Part shown: one piece after another, positions 17,456 through 25,917 of the stretch
Layout of the letters: every line of letters begins with the position of its first letter
Numbering within the stretch: the stretch's first letter is position 1
DNA from: Ruminococcus sp.
GTDB lineage: Bacteria > Bacillota > Clostridia > Oscillospirales > Ruminococcaceae
Length of the DNA: 39,639 nucleotides
Assembly (NCBI GenBank): GCA_017523285.1
Contig: JAFWWU010000123.1
Span: 1-39,639 of the forward strand
Direction: 5' to 3'
The notes under the pieces: model-generated
What the model saw: only the letters and a program-made list of their open reading frames with translations
Database searches by the model: none
What the model was told of the DNA's origin: nothing
Program-made: the position numbers and the translations under genes

Positions 17456-17818
17456 ATGAAAGAAAGAGTCAAGGAATTTTTAAAGAAAAATCTTCTGCTT
17501 ATAGCAGTTCTTACTGCTTTTGTGCTGATTTGTACTTATTTCGGAATAACAGTCTGTCCGTTTCTGAAAAAAACAGGATATCCTTGCCCTGTATGCGGTG
17601 CAACAAGAGCATATCTTGCGGCGGCAAGGCTTGATTTCAAAGCCGCATTTGAATATCATCCGCTTTTTCCGATACTTCTGCCTATGATAGCGTATATGGT
17701 ATTCGGGAAGAAGCCACTTTTCGGCAGTAAAAAACGTGAAAAAATAATATCAATTTTGTTTTTTTTGACAATATTTTGTGTGTGGATATATAAATTATAC
17801 CGAATATTTAATAATTAG
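17456..17818 (+). CDS. DUF2752 membrane protein
   Basis: This is a 120-residue protein of the DUF2752 family, function unknown. It has an N-terminal hydrophobic segment at about residues 13-30, the diagnostic cysteine block CPFLKKTGYPCPVCGATRA, the AFEYHPLFPILLP segment and a final hydrophobic helix. The paired cysteines in the PCPVCG phrase suggest metal or thiol chemistry, but no activity is known. DUF2752 genes often lie near small DUF4234 membrane proteins, as here. Confidence 0.8.
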   Translation: MKERVKEFLKKNLLLIAVLTAFVLICTYFGITVCPFLKKTGYPCPVCGATRAYLAAARLDFKAAFEYHPLFPILLPMIAYMVFGKKPLFGSKKREKIISILFFLTIFCVWIYKLYRIFNN

Positions 17819-17839
17819 TCGGTTTATGTTATTTTTGAG

Positions 17840-17868
17840 TTGACAAAAAATGAAAAATGTGTTAAAAT
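17840..17868 (+). promoter_or_regulatory. Sigma-A-type promoter for the DUF4234 gene
   Basis: TTGACA (17840-17845), a 17-base spacer and TAAAAT (17863-17868). The gene start at 17902 has AAAGGAGGAG as its ribosome site, suggesting strong expression. Confidence 0.65.
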
Positions 17869-17901
17869 AATGAAAATAATATTAAAGGAGGAGCTAATAT
17901 A

Positions 17902-18276
17902 ATGGCTAAGGAAAGAAATATTGTTGTTTGTATTATTCTTACTATCGTTACTTGTGGTATCTACAGCTTAGTTTGGATGGCACAGATGAACGACGAAGCA
18001 AGAGCAGAAGCAAATGATTCTGAAGGAACAACAGGCGGTATGGTTGTACTGTTTACAATCATTACTTGTGGTATTTACCAGATTTACTGGTTCTACAAGA
18101 TGGGTGCAAGAATGAAGGCTGCCGGCGATAACAACAACGTTGCTATCGAAGACAGAAGTACAATTTACCTCATTTTATCTATAGCTTCATATTTTGTAGG
18201 TATTACATATTATGTTAATATGTGCCTTCTTCAGAGCGACCTTAACAACCTTGCAAATTCAAAGACAAACATCTGA
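17902..18276 (+). CDS. DUF4234 membrane protein with internal duplication
   Basis: This is a 124-residue membrane protein of the DUF4234 family, function unknown. It contains two matching units: TIVTCGIYSLVWMAQMN near residue 14 and TIITCGIYQIYWFYKMG near residue 53, each a membrane helix ending in an aromatic and charged segment. A third hydrophobic helix lies near residues 90-112. It has its own promoter and a strong ribosome site, and codon use is biased as in highly expressed genes. Confidence 0.82.
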   Translation: MAKERNIVVCIILTIVTCGIYSLVWMAQMNDEARAEANDSEGTTGGMVVLFTIITCGIYQIYWFYKMGARMKAAGDNNNVAIEDRSTIYLILSIASYFVGITYYVNMCLLQSDLNNLANSKTNI

Positions 18277-18291
18277 TTGAATTAAGCAAAA

Positions 18292-18325
18292 AAAAAAGCT
18301 GATGTAGCGATACATCAGCTTTTTT
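18292..18325. terminator. Bidirectional terminator between DUF4234 gene and mfd
   Basis: A 15 bp stem (AAAAAAGCTGATGTA with its complement, arms 18292-18306 and 18311-18325) has a four-base loop GCGA. It is flanked by A and T runs, so it can stop transcripts from both sides. It lies 15 bases after the DUF4234 stop and 3 bases after the mfd stop. Confidence 0.9.
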
Positions 18326-18328
18326 ATT

Positions 18329-21300
18329 TTATATTGGTGTTGTTTCTTCTTCGTTTCTGTTATCGTGCATAATTGCAATAACTTCCTTCATCATATCAAA
18401 CGGACGTGTTTTCGGAGAAATCTTTATGGCAATGTATGGTTTTGAAAGGCTGTTGAAGGTTATTCTGCCCTTATATGCCGCAGAAAGTGCATAAATTTGC
18501 GGCATTGTGGGATGTTCGATATAAAAATACATTGCGCCATTACGTTGATTGATTTCTGATATGCAAAGGTGTGACGCAGTATTTCTCAGAAGTGATACTT
18601 CGATAAGCCCGATAACCGATTTAGGCGGCTCGCCGTATCTGTCGATAAGCTCATCAATAAGCTCAAGCTTTTCATTTTCAGCCGTTACAAGCATAATCTT
18701 GCGGTATACATCTATTCGCTGGTTAAGGCTTGTGATATAGTTTTCGGGGATATGTGCGTCAATCTGAATATCCACCGTACATTCAAGAGCCTTTTCGGGA
18801 GTTTCGCCCTTTTCCTCTGCAATAGCCTCAGAGAGCAGTTTCAGATACATATCATATCCGACAGCCTCCATATGTCCGTGCTGTTTGCCGCCGAGAATAC
18901 TTCCTGCACCTCTTATTTCAAGGTCACGCATAGCTATGCGGAAACCGCTTCCGAATTGTGTAAATTCTCTCATAGCGTTAAGACGCTTTGTGGCAATTTC
19001 CGTAAGTACCTTATCCTTTGTGAATGTAAAGTAAGCGTATGCACGTCTGTTTGAACGGCCTACTCGTCCTCTTAGCTGATATAGCTGTGAAAGTCCGAAA
19101 CGGTCTGAATTTTCAATAATAAGTGTATTTACATTAGGAACATCAACACCCGTTTCGATAATTGTTGTACATATGAGAATATCAATTTCTCTGTCTACAA
19201 GCTGTCGCCATATATCTGACATTTTTTCTTCTGGCATCTGTCCGTGTGCATAAGCAATGCGTGCATCAGGAAGAAATTGTTGAAGCTTTGCGGCACATGA
19301 CTGAATAGTTTCAACTCTGTTGTGGATATAGTAAACCTGACCGCCACGTTTAAGCTCCCTTGTGATTGCCTGAAGAATAATAGCCTGATTGTATTCTATT
19401 ACATAAGTCTGAACAGGGTGTCTGTCCTGCGGAGGCTCTTCTATTACAGACATATCACGAATACCGCTCATAGCCATATTAAGCGTTCTTGGGATAGGTG
19501 TTGCGGACAGAGTAAGCACATCTATACCCGAAAATGTTTCCTTGAATTTTTCCTTGTGAGCAACACCGAAACGCTGTTCCTCGTCAATGATAGCAAGACC
19601 TAAATCTTTGAAAATCACGCTTTTCTGAATGATTTTATGTGTTCCGATGAGTATATCTATTGCACCTTTTTTAAGCTTTGAGAGGATTTCCGTTTGTTGC
19701 TTCGGAGTTCTGTAACGTGAAAGAAGCTCAATATTTACAGGAAAATGCTCAAAACGGCGGAGAGCTGTCTGATAATGCTGCCATGCAAGAACAGTTGTCG
19801 GAACTAAAATTGCGCACTGCTTTCCGCTTAAAACGCATTTCATTGCGGCTCTTAGGGCTACCTCTGTTTTGCCGAAACCAACGTCACCGCAGAGAAGTCT
19901 GTCCATAGGGCGTATATTCTCCATATCGGTTTTGATTTCATTTATACTTCTCATCTGGTCATCTGTTTCGACATAAGGGAAACGCTCTTCAAAATCACGC
20001 TGTATTTCATCATCTGCGAAAAAGGCAAAGCCCTTGCTCTGTTCACGCTTAGCATAAAGTGCAATAAGCTCCTTTGCCATATCCTTAACGGCACGCTTTA
20101 CATTGCTTCGGGTTTTCTGCCATTCATTCGACGAAAGCTTATGAAGCTTTACAGACGAATCATCCTGCGGTCCGATATATTTTGAAACCATATCAAGCTG
20201 AGTAACAGGAATATAAAGCTTATCTGTTCCAGCATACTGAATGGTAATATAATCCTTTATTACATCGTCAAATTCAAGCTTGCGGATGCCGATAAATCTG
20301 CCTATTCCGTGTGATGTATGAACTACAAGGTCACCGACAGACATATCTGAAAGACTGCGGATTTCTTCGCCTTTTTTACGTTTTTTCTGTTTTTTTGAAG
20401 TTCTTGCGGCTTTCCCTTGAGATATGAATACTGTTTTCGTTTCGGGATAGTCAAAACCGCCGCCTATACTTCCCGATAAAAGACAAATCTGTCCTTTTGA
20501 AAGCGTGGTAAGTTTTTCAGCAAATTCGCAGTAGAATTCTTTAGCTTCTAAATCCTTTTTCAGAATGGGGAGAGTCTTTTCGCTTCCTGCCATAACAATA
20601 ATGCGATAACCGTTATCCGAATATGCCTCAAGGTCCTCGACAAGCTGTGACATATCTCCACTCCAAGGAGCAGTCTGTATGGCTTCAAAGCTTATAAGCC
20701 GCTTATATTCAATGCGTTCTGCTCCCTGCATAAATGAGCTTACATAGAGCTGATTGAATTTGCCTGCAAGAGTTAAAATTTGCGGCAAATCAAGGTAATA
20801 TCCGTCAAGCCCCTTGCAGAGCTGTCCGTCTTCAATGAGGATTTTTATATCTTCGTTGTGATGTGCCATTACACCTGCGGCATTATCGGCAATATCAGAA
20901 TATTCACAGAAACATACAACACCATTGATATAATCAAAAACAGTAGCGGTATTATCATATACAAGCGGATAATATTTATGACAATTCAGCAGAAGCTCAC
21001 CGCTTCTGAGGCGATTTACATCATTTCCAAGCTTATCACGCACAAGAGGTGCTTTTTTTCCTCGAAGTGCTGAAAGCTTTTTTTCAATTTTGTCGGCAAG
21101 CTCGTTATTATCGTAAAGAACTTCACTTGCAGGGGAGATATATGCTTTTTCAAGCGTTTCTCCTCGTCGTTGCGACTCTGTATCAAAATATGAAACAGAG
21201 TCTATTTCATCGCCCCACAGCTCAATTCTTATCGGATTTGAATACTGTACAGAGAAAATATCGACAATAGAGCCTCTTACTGAAAACTGACCTGCACCCT

Positions 21301-21802
21301 CTACCTTTTCACAGCGTTCATATCCACAGAGTGAAAGCTTACTGCAAAGCTCTGTAATATCAAGCTCTGAGCCGCTTTCTATTGTTATATTGCTGTTTCT
21401 GAGAATGTCGGGAGGAATACAAGGCTGCATAATACCTTCAATTCCACCGACAATTATGCGGCATTCACCGCTTTGTACTCTCGCAAGAGCCGAAATTCGC
21501 ATCTGTTCATATTCATTGCTTGCACCCTCGGCATAAGTAAGGATTAATTCCTTTGACGGAAAAAATGCGGCTATCTCTTTGCCTGCCATCTGATTTATGT
21601 CATCGCATAGCTTCGTGGCCTCGGCATCTGTACCTGTAATTGCAAGTGTTGTCTGATTTTCAGCTTCAAGAGCGTAAAGCAGATTAACCCTGTGTATATG
21701 CGAAAGGCCTGTTACGGAAACAGGCGAGATGTTTTTATTTATTGAATCTGAAATCTGTTTATAGCCCGAAAGCTCACAGAATATATCCTTGAAAAGCTTC
21801 AT
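18329..21802 (-). CDS. mfd: Transcription-repair coupling factor
   Basis: Mfd removes RNA polymerase stalled at DNA damage and recruits the UvrABC excision machinery. The 1157-residue product has an N-terminal UvrB-homology region (AEGASNEYEQM, FSVRGSIVDIF), the RNA polymerase interaction domain (VGDLVVHTSHGIGRFIGI), RecG-like helicase motifs (Walker A CGDVGFGKTEVA, DEEQRFGVAHKE, TLSATPIPRTLNMA, YQLRGRVGRS) and the C-terminal TRCF domain. All motifs look intact and the length is typical. It is the last gene of the murA-pth-mfd run and ends at the shared terminator. Confidence 0.97.
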   Translation of the reverse strand: MKLFKDIFCELSGYKQISDSINKNISPVSVTGLSHIHRVNLLYALEAENQTTLAITGTDAEATKLCDDINQMAGKEIAAFFPSKELILTYAEGASNEYEQMRISALARVQSGECRIIVGGIEGIMQPCIPPDILRNSNITIESGSELDITELCSKLSLCGYERCEKVEGAGQFSVRGSIVDIFSVQYSNPIRIELWGDEIDSVSYFDTESQRRGETLEKAYISPASEVLYDNNELADKIEKKLSALRGKKAPLVRDKLGNDVNRLRSGELLLNCHKYYPLVYDNTATVFDYINGVVCFCEYSDIADNAAGVMAHHNEDIKILIEDGQLCKGLDGYYLDLPQILTLAGKFNQLYVSSFMQGAERIEYKRLISFEAIQTAPWSGDMSQLVEDLEAYSDNGYRIIVMAGSEKTLPILKKDLEAKEFYCEFAEKLTTLSKGQICLLSGSIGGGFDYPETKTVFISQGKAARTSKKQKKRKKGEEIRSLSDMSVGDLVVHTSHGIGRFIGIRKLEFDDVIKDYITIQYAGTDKLYIPVTQLDMVSKYIGPQDDSSVKLHKLSSNEWQKTRSNVKRAVKDMAKELIALYAKREQSKGFAFFADDEIQRDFEERFPYVETDDQMRSINEIKTDMENIRPMDRLLCGDVGFGKTEVALRAAMKCVLSGKQCAILVPTTVLAWQHYQTALRRFEHFPVNIELLSRYRTPKQQTEILSKLKKGAIDILIGTHKIIQKSVIFKDLGLAIIDEEQRFGVAHKEKFKETFSGIDVLTLSATPIPRTLNMAMSGIRDMSVIEEPPQDRHPVQTYVIEYNQAIILQAITRELKRGGQVYYIHNRVETIQSCAAKLQQFLPDARIAYAHGQMPEEKMSDIWRQLVDREIDILICTTIIETGVDVPNVNTLIIENSDRFGLSQLYQLRGRVGRSNRRAYAYFTFTKDKVLTEIATKRLNAMREFTQFGSGFRIAMRDLEIRGAGSILGGKQHGHMEAVGYDMYLKLLSEAIAEEKGETPEKALECTVDIQIDAHIPENYITSLNQRIDVYRKIMLVTAENEKLELIDELIDRYGEPPKSVIGLIEVSLLRNTASHLCISEINQRNGAMYFYIEHPTMPQIYALSAAYKGRITFNSLSKPYIAIKISPKTRPFDMMKEVIAIMHDNRNEEETTPI

Positions 21803-21821
21803 AGCTCCTCCTTGAGAAAAA

Positions 21822-22445
21822 TCAGTTAAACTTGTTCATAGCCTCGTCGGTTTTGCCCTGAACGAGTAGTTTTACGGCTTCACAGGCATTTGCTGTTGAG
21901 TCAGCCATAAGCGCTGAATCTTCTTTGCTGAAATGTCCGAGTACCCAATCAGCGAGGTTATAATCAGGATGAGGCTTTTTACCTACACCTACTTTTACTC
22001 TTGGAAATTCATCGCTTCCGAGAAGGTCAATAATGCTTCTCATGCCATTATGGCCGCCATGACTGCCTTTTCTGCGTATTCTGAGTTTTCCCGGTTCAAG
22101 TGAAATATCGTCATATATAACAATAAGTCTGTCAGGCGAAAGCTTGTAGAAATCAAGTGCCTGAGTAACTGATTCACCGCTGTTGTTCATATAAGTAGTA
22201 GGCTTTAAAAGCAGACAGCGTACACCGTTTATGCTTACGTCAGCATAAAGCCCCTTGAATTTCATTTTGTCAATTTTAACACCAAGTGATTCAGCAAGCT
22301 TATCAACTGACATAAAGCCAGCGTTGTGACGTGTGTTTTCATACTGCATTCCGGGATTGCCCAGACCTGTTATAATATATTCGATTTTTCCGCCCTGTGA
22401 TGCTGAATTTGATGATATTTTATCGAATAAATCAAAAATACTCAT
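21822..22445 (-). CDS. pth: Peptidyl-tRNA hydrolase
   Basis: This enzyme recycles peptidyl-tRNA released by drop-off. The 207-residue protein contains ITGLGNPGMQYENTRHNAGF with the conserved asparagine and catalytic histidine, LLKPTTYMNNSG, VIYDDISLEPGKLRIR and GSHGGHNGMRSII. It has an N-terminal extension of about 22 residues before the usual start of the fold. The start at 22445 is nevertheless supported by AAGGAG eight bases upstream, with no better-placed ATG further in. It lies 20 bases before mfd, a pairing common in Firmicutes. Confidence 0.95.
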   Translation of the reverse strand: MSIFDLFDKISSNSASQGGKIEYIITGLGNPGMQYENTRHNAGFMSVDKLAESLGVKIDKMKFKGLYADVSINGVRCLLLKPTTYMNNSGESVTQALDFYKLSPDRLIVIYDDISLEPGKLRIRRKGSHGGHNGMRSIIDLLGSDEFPRVKVGVGKKPHPDYNLADWVLGHFSKEDSALMADSTANACEAVKLLVQGKTDEAMNKFN

Positions 22446-22467
22446 AAAAACTCCTTTTACACGAATA

Positions 22468-22487
22468 GGGTGTCCGAGCGGACACCC
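22468..22487. repeat. Hairpin between murA and pth
   Basis: A 9 bp perfect inverted repeat (GGGTGTCCG with CGGACACCC) has almost no loop and lies between the murA stop and the pth ribosome site. There is no T run after it on the minus strand, so it is more likely an RNA processing or stability element than a terminator. Confidence 0.5.
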
Positions 22488-22505
22488 CTGCTTATATAGA
22501 TTAAA

Positions 22506-23807
22506 TTATGCTGTGATAGCCTTTTTCTTTTCGGAAGCAACTGCTTCGTCTGGGAAGCTTTTTTTCTCAATATCAGCACCAAGTGCTCTGAGCTTGCCCT
22601 CCATACAGTCGTATCCACGCTCAATATGGAAAATATCTTCGATTTCTGTAATTCCGTTAGCCGCAAGACCTGCAATTATAAGTGCGGCACCTGCTCTGAG
22701 GTCGCAAGCCTTAACGGGAGCACCCATAAGTTTGCCTGTACCCTCGATAACAGCAACCTTGCCGTCAACGGAGATATCAGCACCCATTCTGCGAAGCTCA
22801 TCAACGTATCTGAAACGCTGTTCCCATACACCCTCAGTAACAATGCTTGTACCCTCTGCAAGAGTAAGGAGTGTAGCAATCTGAGGCTGCATATCAGTAG
22901 GAAATCCGGGATGAGGAGTAGTCTTGATGCTTGTCTTTACAAGCGGACCGTCAACGGAAACTCTGATACTGTCATCGAACTGCTCTATATTAACGCCGAT
23001 TTTTTCAAGCTTTTTGGTGATTGATTCAAGGTGCTTCGGAATAACATTTTTTATAAGTACATTACCGTTTGTAGCTGCTGCCGCAACCATAAAAGTACCT
23101 GCCTCAATCTGATCGGGGATTACTGCGTAGGTTGCACCTCTGAGAGATTTTACGCCTCTGATTTTGATTACGTCAGTGCCTGCACCCATAATGTTTGCAC
23201 CCATTGAGTTGAGGAAGTTTGCAAGATCTACGATATGAGGCTCTTTAGCGGCATTTTCGAGAATTGTAAGCCCCTCAGCCTTAACTGCGGCAAGCATAGC
23301 GTTCATAGTTGCACCGACTGAAACTACATCAAGGAATATCTGATTTCCTGTGAGCTTTTCTGAAGTAAGGTCAATCATACCCTGGTCAACCTTGTATTCA
23401 GCACCAAGAGCAGCAAAAGCCTTAAGGTGCTGGTCAATAGGTCTGTCACCAAGAGGACATCCACCAGGCATAGAAACTCTTGCCTTGCCGAATTTTCCGA
23501 GAAGAGCGCCAAGGAAGTAATATGAAGCTCTCATTTTTCTTGCTGTTTCGTAAGGAACACAGCACTTTTCTATTTTTGTAGCGTCAATTCTGTAAGAAGT
23601 GGCTGAAAGAGGAGTAACCTCTGCACCCATTTCTCTGAGAATACGCATACTGATGTTTACGTCGCTTATTGCAGGGACATTTTCGAGCACACACGGTTCA
23701 TCCGATAAAATAACAGCAGGAATAATAGCAACCGCTGCATTTTTTGCACCGCTGATTTCTACTTCGCCGACAAGACGGCGTCCGCCCTTAATTATGAATT
23801 TATCCAA
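22506..23807 (-). CDS. murA: UDP-N-acetylglucosamine 1-carboxyvinyltransferase
   Basis: This is the first committed enzyme of peptidoglycan precursor synthesis; it adds enolpyruvate from PEP to UDP-GlcNAc. The 433-residue product has the N-terminal SGAKNAAVAIIPA with the catalytic lysine, the loop MPGGCPLGDRPIDQHL holding the active-site cysteine that fosfomycin alkylates, and the PHPGFPTDMQPQ segment near the second hinge. The cysteine is present, so fosfomycin resistance by its loss is not expected. GGAG precedes the ATG. A 17 bp palindrome lies about 80 bases upstream. Confidence 0.97.
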   Translation of the reverse strand: MDKFIIKGGRRLVGEVEISGAKNAAVAIIPAVILSDEPCVLENVPAISDVNISMRILREMGAEVTPLSATSYRIDATKIEKCCVPYETARKMRASYYFLGALLGKFGKARVSMPGGCPLGDRPIDQHLKAFAALGAEYKVDQGMIDLTSEKLTGNQIFLDVVSVGATMNAMLAAVKAEGLTILENAAKEPHIVDLANFLNSMGANIMGAGTDVIKIRGVKSLRGATYAVIPDQIEAGTFMVAAAATNGNVLIKNVIPKHLESITKKLEKIGVNIEQFDDSIRVSVDGPLVKTSIKTTPHPGFPTDMQPQIATLLTLAEGTSIVTEGVWEQRFRYVDELRRMGADISVDGKVAVIEGTGKLMGAPVKACDLRAGAALIIAGLAANGITEIEDIFHIERGYDCMEGKLRALGADIEKKSFPDEAVASEKKKAITA

Positions 23808-23881
23808 AACATTCTCTCCTTATTTTTCAGGAAAATTTTATATTTCTTTCTGTTTTGTTGTTCCTGAACTCATTTCTTTTG

Positions 23882-23898
23882 TCTGTACATGGTACAGA
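23882..23898. promoter_or_regulatory. Palindrome upstream of murA, candidate operator
   Basis: TCTGTAC and GTACAGA are separated by ATG, a 17-base perfect dyad. It lies in the 115-base gap between the cyclophilin stop (23923) and the murA start (23807), where a murA promoter would be expected. No clear promoter was recognised here. Confidence 0.4.
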
Positions 23899-23922
23899 GA
23901 GTAGATACACATATTTGTCGGA

Positions 23923-24771
23923 TCAGTTATAATCCGAGATATACCATTTAAGCTCTTCGCCGTTATATTCGCTAACCTTTACAGATTCGATTACAACAGC
24001 TTCATAAGGCTTGTCGTTTCCGTCAGTAGCTGTTTTCTGGATTTCAAAAATAACATCAAGACCATCGAAAACCTGTCCGAAAACTGTATATCCGCCGTCA
24101 AGCCATGGTGTGCCGCCGACAGTTGAGTAAATTGCTCTTGCGTTTTCGTTCATATTTGTACCGCTTGACATTTCAAGTGAGCGAAGATCATCTTCTGAAT
24201 AAACAGTTCCCGTAACAACGTAGAACTGGCTTCCGTTTGTAGCTGTTGAGCCGCTGTTTGCGTAAGCAAGGGCACCTGCAGCGTGGCAGAGGTTAGGAGA
24301 AACGCCGCCATCGAATTTTTCGCCCCAGATAGATGTACCGCCTGTTCCGTTGCCCTTAGGGTCACCGCCCTGAATCATAAAGTTATTGATAACTCTGTGG
24401 AAGATAAGCTCATCATAATAGCCTCTTTTTGCAAGCTCAACAAAGTTTTCAACGCCTTTTGGACAAAGGTCAGGGAAAAGCTTGAATTTTACTTCGCCGT
24501 AATCCTTGATTTTCATAATTACAATCTGCTCGCCCTTCTGTGGAGCTGTAAAGTTTACGATTTCAGCATTCTGTGAATTGCTTGCAGATGAATTTTTGTC
24601 CTTATCCTTATTCTTATCTTTATCTTTGTCGTTCTTATCTGTTTTGTCGCTTGAGGTAAGGGAAGTTTTTTCGCCGTTTTCCTTAGTATCAACATCCTTG
24701 CCGCATGCTGTGAGACCTGCTGATAAAACAACCGCACACATAACAGCTATTGATAATCTTTTAAGAAACAT
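23923..24771 (-). CDS. Cyclophilin-type peptidyl-prolyl isomerase lipoprotein
   Basis: This is a lipid-anchored extracytoplasmic foldase of 282 residues. The signal peptide ends in lipobox LTAC, followed by a Lys/Asp/Asn-rich linker (KDKNKDKDKNSSAS). The cyclophilin domain starts at about residue 78 and retains the catalytic and binding residues: FHRVINNFMIQGGDPKGNGT with the active-site arginine, and the later GSQFYVV and GYTVFGQVFDG. It lies directly downstream of a second, degenerate cyclophilin gene. The likely role is folding of secreted proteins. Confidence 0.92.
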   Translation of the reverse strand: MFLKRLSIAVMCAVVLSAGLTACGKDVDTKENGEKTSLTSSDKTDKNDKDKDKNKDKDKNSSASNSQNAEIVNFTAPQKGEQIVIMKIKDYGEVKFKLFPDLCPKGVENFVELAKRGYYDELIFHRVINNFMIQGGDPKGNGTGGTSIWGEKFDGGVSPNLCHAAGALAYANSGSTATNGSQFYVVTGTVYSEDDLRSLEMSSGTNMNENARAIYSTVGGTPWLDGGYTVFGQVFDGLDVIFEIQKTATDGNDKPYEAVVIESVKVSEYNGEELKWYISDYN

Positions 24772-24825
24772 AATATCAGGCTCCTTTTGAATTTTTATTT
24801 ATAATAATCCCATAAAATTACTTAC

Positions 24826-25647
24826 TTATTTATTTTCAGATGAAGTTTTTTCTTCTTCAGCTGAATAGGTTCCGATTTTAACCGATATAATTCTTATATC
24901 TTCAACAGGTGGCTTTGTAGCCTGTTCGGTTTTTTCTTCTGTTTCGAGATTTGAAAGAGCTTCGATAACGTCCAGACCTTTATAGGCTTGACCGAAAATA
25001 GATATATTCTGAGCAAAAGCAGGAATACCGCCTTTATCAGCAAATGCCGATGAAAGCTCCTCGCTTTCTGAAAGCTTGTATATTTCGTCAGTAACTTCCT
25101 TTGTGACTTCAGCTGTATTGAGCAGAGCGAAACGGCTTCCACAGTAGTAAGTGCCGCCGCCTGTGAATTTCTGAATAAATGTCTGGTCAAAGGTTGTTGT
25201 AAGTGAGCATAATGCGCCTTTAAGAGGCCATAAATTCTGATGAGTTTCACGTTTTACAAGCTCTCTTGACTGGTCGAAACCGTCTGAAAGAGAACCGTCT
25301 TTATTCGGACAGCCTGCGGCGGAATATACTCCCTTTTCCGAATGGAAAACATAGGTGTTGTCATAATATCCACTTTCTGCAAGCTCAGTAAAATTCTTAA
25401 CTGCTTCGGGAGCATATTCAGGGTAAAGAACAGCTCTTATCTCGCCGAGAGTAGTATCTATAATTGCAATGGGCGTGCCGTCTTCGATTTTTTCATCAAG
25501 CTGGACAAGCTCCATTGTACCGAGGTCGATAACATATTTTGCTCTTTGCGTTAAAAATGTACCGACGAGCATAACAATCAAACATATTATAGACATTATC
25601 AGAGTAAATAATACAATTCTCTTTAATACCTTATTTTTATTATTCAT
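24826..25647 (-). CDS. Membrane-anchored cyclophilin-like protein with degenerate active site
   Basis: This is a 273-residue protein with one N-terminal membrane helix (residues about 11-33) and an outward cyclophilin-like domain. The fold is recognisable from IIDTTLGEIRAVLYPEYAPEAVKNFTELAESGYYD, the counterpart of the downstream gene. However the usual FHRVI...QGGDP is replaced by FHSEKGVYSAAGCPNKDG: the catalytic arginine and the QGGD stretch are gone. It may act as a binding protein rather than an isomerase. Promoter at 25692-25720. It probably forms an operon with the active cyclophilin 54 bases downstream. Confidence 0.82.
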   Translation of the reverse strand: MNNKNKVLKRIVLFTLIMSIICLIVMLVGTFLTQRAKYVIDLGTMELVQLDEKIEDGTPIAIIDTTLGEIRAVLYPEYAPEAVKNFTELAESGYYDNTYVFHSEKGVYSAAGCPNKDGSLSDGFDQSRELVKRETHQNLWPLKGALCSLTTTFDQTFIQKFTGGGTYYCGSRFALLNTAEVTKEVTDEIYKLSESEELSSAFADKGGIPAFAQNISIFGQAYKGLDVIEALSNLETEEKTEQATKPPVEDIRIISVKIGTYSAEEEKTSSENK

Positions 25648-25691
25648 TGAACGACTCCTTATATTTTTTACTCAGATAAGCATACAACATC

Positions 25692-25720
25692 ATTATAGCA
25701 AATAATAGTATATTTGTCAA
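25692..25720 (-). promoter_or_regulatory. Sigma-A-type promoter of the cyclophilin pair
   Basis: On the minus strand TTGACA (25715-25720), a 17-base spacer and TATAAT (25692-25697), about 45 bases upstream of the start at 25647. Consensus at both boxes. Confidence 0.72.
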
Positions 25721-25788
25721 GGAATGGCTTGGAATATTTCTTCAAAGCCGGTTTTGCGGGGTATTTTTTGTTTTTGTATTACTATTAT

Positions 25789-25836
25789 CAGCAACACTGC
25801 ACAAAGCATTTATGCATGCCCTGTGTGGTGTTGCTG
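25789..25836. repeat. Structured intergenic repeat, copy 1
   Basis: CAGCAACAC (25789-25797) and GTGTTGCTG (25828-25836) are a perfect 9 bp inverted repeat enclosing an imperfect inner stem. The left arm GCAACACTGCACAAAGCA matches 17 of 18 bases at 39500-39517. It lies between two divergent promoters, so it is not a terminator for either gene. Confidence 0.6.
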
Positions 25837-25845
25837 TAAAAAATA

Positions 25846-25874
25846 TTGCAATTTAATAAATTATTTGATATAAT
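25846..25874 (+). promoter_or_regulatory. Sigma-A-type promoter for the wall-binding protein gene
   Basis: TTGCAA (25846-25851), a 17-base spacer and TATAAT (25869-25874), about 44 bases upstream of the ATG at 25918. AAAGGGG is the ribosome site. Confidence 0.68.
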
Positions 25875-25917
25875 ATAAAATATATACATTTTAAGATGTT
25901 TATGAAAGGGGAAGATT

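Noticed and set aside
22333-22884. 183-residue plus-strand frame across pth and murA
   Set aside because: It overlaps two certain genes on the other strand, is Ser/Pro-rich like an antisense frame and has no ribosome site.
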